From contig JAEWJZ010000030.1 in NCBI GenBank assembly GCA_023386315.1, forward strand, positions 1 to 64,000: a stretch of DNA of 64,000 bases. Reading direction: 5' to 3'. Each line of letters opens with the position of its first letter. Position 1 is the stretch's first letter. Below the pieces are notes generated by a model. The model made no database searches, was not told the origin of the DNA, and saw nothing but the letters and a program-made list of their open reading frames with translations. This DNA is from Bacillota bacterium (GTDB taxonomy: Bacteria > Bacillota > Clostridia > Lachnospirales > Lachnospiraceae). Shown in pieces: positions 59,937 through 64,000 of this stretch. A program made the translations under genes and the position numbers.

Positions 59937-61604
59937 TTGAAGAAACAAGACAGCAACGCGAAAGTAAAAATCATTCCCTTAGGAGGAATGGAGCAGATTG
60001 GTATGAATATCACTGCTTTTGAATACGAGGACAGCATTATTGTTGTGGACTGCGGACTGGCATTCCCTACCGATGATATGCTTGGAATCGACCTGGTGAT
60101 CCCGGATGTTTCCTATTTAAAACAGAATATAAACAAAGTTAAGGGATTTGTCATCACCCATGGACATGAGGATCATATTGGAGCCCTGCCTTATATTTTA
60201 AGGGATATCAATGTACCTGTATACGGGACAAAGCTGACGATAGGACTCATTGACAATAAGTTAAAAGAGCATAACTTATTAAAAAATACTAAGAGAAAAG
60301 TGATCAAACACGGACAGTCCATTAACCTGGGATGTTTCCGTATTGAGTTCATAAAGACGAACCACAGCATCGCCGATGCTTCCTCACTTGCCATATTCTC
60401 TCCGGCAGGCGTGATTTTACACACCGGTGATTTTAAGATTGACTACACACCTGTATTTGGAGAAATAGCTGATCTGGAGCGGTTTGCAGAGCTGGGGAAA
60501 AAGGGTGTTCTGGCTATGCTTTGTGACAGTACCAATGCAATCAGACCAGGATTTACACCATCTGAGAAGACCGTAGGAAAGTCTTTTGATAACATTTTCG
60601 CTGATCATAAGAACAACCGTATCATTGTAGCAACCTTTGCTTCCAATGTAGACAGAGTGCAGCAGGTTATCAATTCGGCTGCCAAATACGGACGTAAGGT
60701 GGTTGTGGAAGGCCGCAGTATGGTTAATGTAATTGGTACTGCAAGTGAGCTGGGATATATTAATATACCGGAAGGAACCCTGATTGATATTGACCAGCTG
60801 AAAAATTATCCGGATGAGCAGACCGTGCTCATTACCACCGGAAGTCAGGGAGAATCCATGGCAGCTCTTTCACGAATGGCAGGCAGCACCCATAAGAAGA
60901 TTTCAATTAAGCCGAATGATGTGATCATTTTAAGCTCCCATCCCATCCCTGGTAACGAAAAGGCGGTTTCTAAGGTTGTGAACGAACTGTCCATGAAAGG
61001 CGCAGAGGTTATTTGTGAAGATACACATGTTTCCGGCCATGCGTGCCAGGAGGAGATAAAACTGATGTATGCCCTGGTGCGTCCCAAATACGCAATTCCG
61101 GTACATGGAGAATTCCGTCACCTTATGGCACAGAAGAATCTGGTTGAGGCTATGGGAATTCCCAAAGAAAATATCGTCATCATGTCGTCGGGAGATGTGG
61201 TGGAGCTGGGACAGGAATCCTGCAAAATCGTGGATCATGTCCAGTCCGGAGGTATTCTGGTAGACGGACTTGGCGTTGGTGATGTAGGCAATATCGTTTT
61301 AAGAGACAGACAGAATCTGGCTCAGAACGGAATTATTGTGGTAGTGCTGACTTTAGAAAAGTATTCCAATCAGCTTCTTGCAGGACCCGACATCGTTTCC
61401 AGAGGATTTGTTTATGTGAGAGAATCTGAGGATCTGATGGAAGAGGCGAGAACCATTGTGAATGATGCAGTACAGGACTGCCTGGAACGCAAGATTAACG
61501 ACTGGGGTAAAATCAAGAATATCATCCGGGACAGCTTAAGCGATTTCCTCTGGAAGCGCATGAAGCGTAATCCCATGATTCTGCCGATCATTATGGAGGT
61601 TTAG
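59937..61604 (+). CDS. Ribonuclease J
   Basis: A 555-aa metallo-beta-lactamase/beta-CASP nuclease with 5'-3' exo- and endonuclease activity in mRNA decay and rRNA maturation. It has IIPLGGMEQIGMN, the metal motif THGHEDHIGALPY, HTGDFKID, LCDSTNA, and a beta-CASP domain with IVATFASNVDRVQQVINSA, SSHPIPGNE and IPVHGEFRHL. TTG start at 59937 after GGAGGT. There is only one RNase J gene in the window, and J1 versus J2 is not decided. Confidence 0.95.
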   Translation: MKKQDSNAKVKIIPLGGMEQIGMNITAFEYEDSIIVVDCGLAFPTDDMLGIDLVIPDVSYLKQNINKVKGFVITHGHEDHIGALPYILRDINVPVYGTKLTIGLIDNKLKEHNLLKNTKRKVIKHGQSINLGCFRIEFIKTNHSIADASSLAIFSPAGVILHTGDFKIDYTPVFGEIADLERFAELGKKGVLAMLCDSTNAIRPGFTPSEKTVGKSFDNIFADHKNNRIIVATFASNVDRVQQVINSAAKYGRKVVVEGRSMVNVIGTASELGYINIPEGTLIDIDQLKNYPDEQTVLITTGSQGESMAALSRMAGSTHKKISIKPNDVIILSSHPIPGNEKAVSKVVNELSMKGAEVICEDTHVSGHACQEEIKLMYALVRPKYAIPVHGEFRHLMAQKNLVEAMGIPKENIVIMSSGDVVELGQESCKIVDHVQSGGILVDGLGVGDVGNIVLRDRQNLAQNGIIVVVLTLEKYSNQLLAGPDIVSRGFVYVRESEDLMEEARTIVNDAVQDCLERKINDWGKIKNIIRDSLSDFLWKRMKRNPMILPIIMEV

Positions 61605-61650
61605 GAGTAGTAATGAACTCCTGCCTTTAAGGCGAAAGGAATGGATTGTT

Positions 61651-62046
61651 ATGAGCCGGACAACCAATGAGATAAACAAAATAACAGGAGCGATTATTGC
61701 CATCTCTTCCAGACTTATTATTTTTGCGCTGGTTATACTGCTGCTGTATGAAGGAGTGACCAGAGGCTATGAGTTTGGGCATGAGATATTCTATGCTTCC
61801 GCTATGGAACAAAGCCCGGGGCAGGATAAGAGTATCACTGTGGAAAAAGGGGCATCAGCCGCCAAGGTGGCGAAGCTTCTAAAGGGAAGCGGCTTAATTG
61901 CCAATGAATATTCCTTTATCATTCAGGCTGAGTTCTTTAATTATAAAGTAAATCCGGGAATCTATACATTTAACACTTCCATGACCTCCAAGGAGATCCT
62001 TCAGATGATGAATGATAATACCGGGGAAAAGAAAGAGAAACAATGA
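61651..62046 (+). CDS. Short MltG/YceG-like protein without catalytic domain
   Basis: A 131-aa protein with one membrane helix (about residues 20-43) and a LysM-like extracellular domain (ITVEKGASAAKVAKLLKGSGLI, VNPGIYTFNTSMTSKEILQMMN). This equals the N-terminal part of the endolytic transglycosylase MltG. The YceG catalytic domain with its essential Glu is absent, and the reading frame ends naturally 4 nt into the next gene. It occupies the place of mltG (yrrL) in the ruvX-yrzB-mltG-trmR order. It might bind glycan strands or regulate synthesis without cutting. Confidence 0.82.
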   Translation: MSRTTNEINKITGAIIAISSRLIIFALVILLLYEGVTRGYEFGHEIFYASAMEQSPGQDKSITVEKGASAAKVAKLLKGSGLIANEYSFIIQAEFFNYKVNPGIYTFNTSMTSKEILQMMNDNTGEKKEKQ

Positions 62047-62708
62047 TTGTTAACGACAGGATAACGGAATATATTAAATCTCTGGAGACAGACCGGAACG
62101 GGTTTCTTGCAGAGATTGGAGAAAGGGCAAGAGAAAACGGGGTTCCGGTCATAAGAGAAGAAACCGCAGCCTTTTTACAGACAATGACTGCTGCCATGCA
62201 GCCTCAGGCAATTTTAGAGGTGGGAACTGCCGTTGGCTATTCTGCCCTTCTGATGGCGGAGGTCATGCCCCGTAACTGCCATATTACTACCATAGAAAAA
62301 TATGAGAAGAGAATTCCGGAAGCGAAGTTTAACTTTGAAAGAGCCGGAGAAACGGATCGGATTACCTTGTACGAAGGGGATGCTGAGGAGGTATTAGAGG
62401 GGCTTAGCGGCCCCTTTGACCTTGTCTTTTTAGATGCCGCTAAGGGTCAGTATTTAGTCTGGCTTCCCAGAATTCTTGAACTTTTAAGGACGGGCGGAAT
62501 GCTGATTTCAGACAATGTTCTCCAGGATGGAGATATCATAGAATCCCGCTATGCAGTGGATCGGCGCAACCGGACCATTCATGGGCGGATGCGGGAATAT
62601 TTGTTTGAGTTAAAGCATTGTGACCAGCTTATTACATCGGTGGTTCCAATTGGAGACGGAATTACTGTCAGCATTTTAAAAGAGAAGTACGAGAGAGGAG
62701 TTACATGA
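62043..62708 (+). CDS. O-methyltransferase, TrmR (YrrM)-like
   Basis: A 221-aa SAM-dependent O-methyltransferase of family 3: ILEVGTAVGYSALLMAE, TIEKYEKRI, FDLVFLDAAKGQY and SDNVLQDG are the expected motifs. The B. subtilis homologue in the same gene order, TrmR, makes 5-methoxyuridine at tRNA position 34 from the hydroxyuridine made by TrhP, the next gene here. It overlaps neighbours by 4 nt on both sides, so the three are one translational unit. Confidence 0.88.
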   Translation: MIVNDRITEYIKSLETDRNGFLAEIGERARENGVPVIREETAAFLQTMTAAMQPQAILEVGTAVGYSALLMAEVMPRNCHITTIEKYEKRIPEAKFNFERAGETDRITLYEGDAEEVLEGLSGPFDLVFLDAAKGQYLVWLPRILELLRTGGMLISDNVLQDGDIIESRYAVDRRNRTIHGRMREYLFELKHCDQLITSVVPIGDGITVSILKEKYERGVT

Positions 62709-63934
62709 GAAAGACCGAACTTTTGATTCCGGCAGGCAGCCTGGATGTCTTAAAAACCGCAGTGATCTACGGTGCAGATGCTGTCTATATCGGAGGAGAA
62801 GCCTTTGGACTGCGTGCCAAGGCAAAAAACTTCACAAATGATGATATCCGGGAAGGAATTGCCTTTGCCCACGACCGCGGGGTAAAAGTTTATATCACAG
62901 CCAATATTCTGGCTCACAACGAAGATCTTTCCGGAGTAGAGGAATATTTTAACGAATTAAAGGAAATCAGACCGGATGCGGTGATTATTTCCGATCCGGG
63001 TGTATTCGCCATTGCAAAACGGGTGATTCCTGATATGGAACTTCACATCAGCACCCAGGCGAACAACACAAATTATGGAACCTATCTGTTCTGGCATCAG
63101 CTGGGGGCAAAACGTGTGGTATCAGCCAGAGAGCTTTCCCTTGCTGAGATTAAGGAAATCCGGGGAAAGATTCCGGAGGATTTAGAAATCGAAAGCTTTA
63201 TACACGGAGCCATGTGCATGTCCTATTCCGGCCGCTGCTTATTGAGCAACTTTATGACGGGCAGAGATGCAAACCAGGGCGCCTGCACCCACCCCTGCAG
63301 ATGGAAATATTCCCTCGTAGAAGAAAAACGTCCGGGTGAGTATATGCCGGTTTATGAAAATGAGCGGGGGACTTACATCTTTAATTCCAAGGATTTATGC
63401 ATGATCGAGCATATTCCGGAGATGATGGATGCGGGGATCGACAGCTTTAAGATCGAAGGTCGTATGAAAACGGCTCTTTATGTGGCGACGGTGGCGAGAA
63501 CCTACCGAAAAGCCATTGATGATTATAACAAAGATCCTGAGCTTTATAAAGCAAATATGGACTGGTACCGGTCTGAAATCGGAAAATGTACCTACAGGGA
63601 GTTTACAACAGGATTTTATTTTGGCAAGCCTGATGAGACTACTCAGATCTATGACAACAATACCTATGTAAAAAATTACACCTATTTAGGAACGGTTGAG
63701 GTTGTTGATGAGAGAGGGTATGCAAGAATCGAGCAGAAGAATAAATTCACGGTTGGAGAGACAATTGAGGTCATGAAGCCTGACGGAAGAAATTTGGAAG
63801 TCAAAGTCAAAGGCATATGGAATGAAGATGGAGAAGCACAGGAAAGTGCACCTCACTCAAGACAGATTCTTTTTGTCCATCTTGATGCAGAGGTGGAACC
63901 ATACGACATTCTGCGCAGAAGTGAAATAGAATAG
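62705..63934 (+). CDS. Peptidase U32 family protein, TrhP-like tRNA hydroxylase
   Basis: A 409-aa protein of the U32 family: ELLIPAGSLDVLKTAVIYGADAVYIGG, ISDPGVFAIAKRVIP, HISTQANNTNY. The four-cysteine cluster region ESFIHGAMCMSYSGRCLLSN...GACTHPCRW binds an iron-sulfur cluster in TrhP. It is likely the enzyme that makes 5-hydroxyuridine at tRNA U34, rather than a protease. It overlaps the trmR-like gene by 4 nt. B. subtilis has two such genes (yrrN, yrrO); here one is seen. Confidence 0.9.
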   Translation: MRKTELLIPAGSLDVLKTAVIYGADAVYIGGEAFGLRAKAKNFTNDDIREGIAFAHDRGVKVYITANILAHNEDLSGVEEYFNELKEIRPDAVIISDPGVFAIAKRVIPDMELHISTQANNTNYGTYLFWHQLGAKRVVSARELSLAEIKEIRGKIPEDLEIESFIHGAMCMSYSGRCLLSNFMTGRDANQGACTHPCRWKYSLVEEKRPGEYMPVYENERGTYIFNSKDLCMIEHIPEMMDAGIDSFKIEGRMKTALYVATVARTYRKAIDDYNKDPELYKANMDWYRSEIGKCTYREFTTGFYFGKPDETTQIYDNNTYVKNYTYLGTVEVVDERGYARIEQKNKFTVGETIEVMKPDGRNLEVKVKGIWNEDGEAQESAPHSRQILFVHLDAEVEPYDILRRSEIE

Positions 63935-63954
63935 ATTTATTATGAGATTTTAAG

Positions 63955-64000
63955 CACTGTCCGGCATGGCAGGTTAAGCAGCCGGATGGTGTTTTTCTTT
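63955..64000 (+). terminator. Terminator after the U32 gene
   Basis: CACTGTCCGGC (63955-63965) pairs over 11 positions with GCCGGATGGTG (63981-63991), followed by TTTTTCTTT at the window end. Confidence 0.85.

Overview
The window is chromosomal DNA of a spore-forming, Gram-positive anaerobe, most likely a Lachnospiraceae member of the Lacrimispora/[Clostridium] sphenoides-saccharolyticum kind. The evidence is gene content and style: gpr and spoIIP, an iron-sulfur serine dehydratase in two subunits, cell-wall-binding repeat proteins, a CIRCE-controlled hrcA operon and Clostridia-type promoters and Shine-Dalgarno sites. The genus is an inference from protein style, not from any search. No rRNA, tRNA or CRISPR array was seen.

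Layout. 1-124: the 3' end (domains V and VI) of a group II intron, just upstream of a YcxB-like gene. 0.6-3.1 kb (minus strand): sdaAA-sdaAB and a PHP-type histidinol phosphatase. 3.2-9.9 kb: a Na/phosphate symporter with a PhoU domain, then gap-pgk-tpiA-gpmI. 10-19.9 kb: a protein I do not recognise, an ABC exporter, DegV, a sensor kinase with a GerMN lipoprotein, comEC and holA. 19.9-37.2 kb: a contractile-tail locus. 37.2-64 kb: rpsT, gpr, spoIIP, a small type I toxin-antitoxin locus, lepA, hemW, two 3D-domain proteins, hrcA-grpE-dnaK-dnaJ, a wall-binding protein, a TSUP transporter, prmA, rsmE, a cysteine desulfurase with thiI, an HPr-like protein, mtaB, ireB-ruvX-DUF1292, fur, rnj, a short MltG-like protein, and a tRNA U34-modification pair (trmR/trhP-like).

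The chromosomal backbone follows the classical Firmicute order comEC-holA-rpsT-gpr-spoIIP-lepA-hemW-hrcA-grpE-dnaK-dnaJ-prmA-rsmE-mtaB. The contractile-tail locus sits exactly between holA and rpsT. It has a repressor and an ImmA-like protease facing left. Facing right are a Cro-like protein, sheath, tube, frameshifted chaperone, tape measure, X, D, V, U, gp25/W, J, I, fibre genes, XkdX, holin and amidase. There is no terminase, portal, capsid, integrase or replication gene. It therefore reads as an R-type tailocin (diffocin/PBSX-like killing particle) rather than a prophage.

The most notable item is a compact 316-nt element inside the tape-measure gene. It has the hallmarks of a self-splicing group I intron: a P1 helix with a U-G pair at the 5' splice site, a terminal G, P2/P4/P9-type helices, and exact restoration of the reading frame. 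Other points of interest are a -1 slippery heptamer in the tail chaperone, apparent ATA (comEC) and ACG (gpD) start codons, a 3-copy 51/52-bp tandem repeat with competing hairpins before ruvX, and a 27-aa holin-like toxin with an opposing promoter for an antisense RNA.
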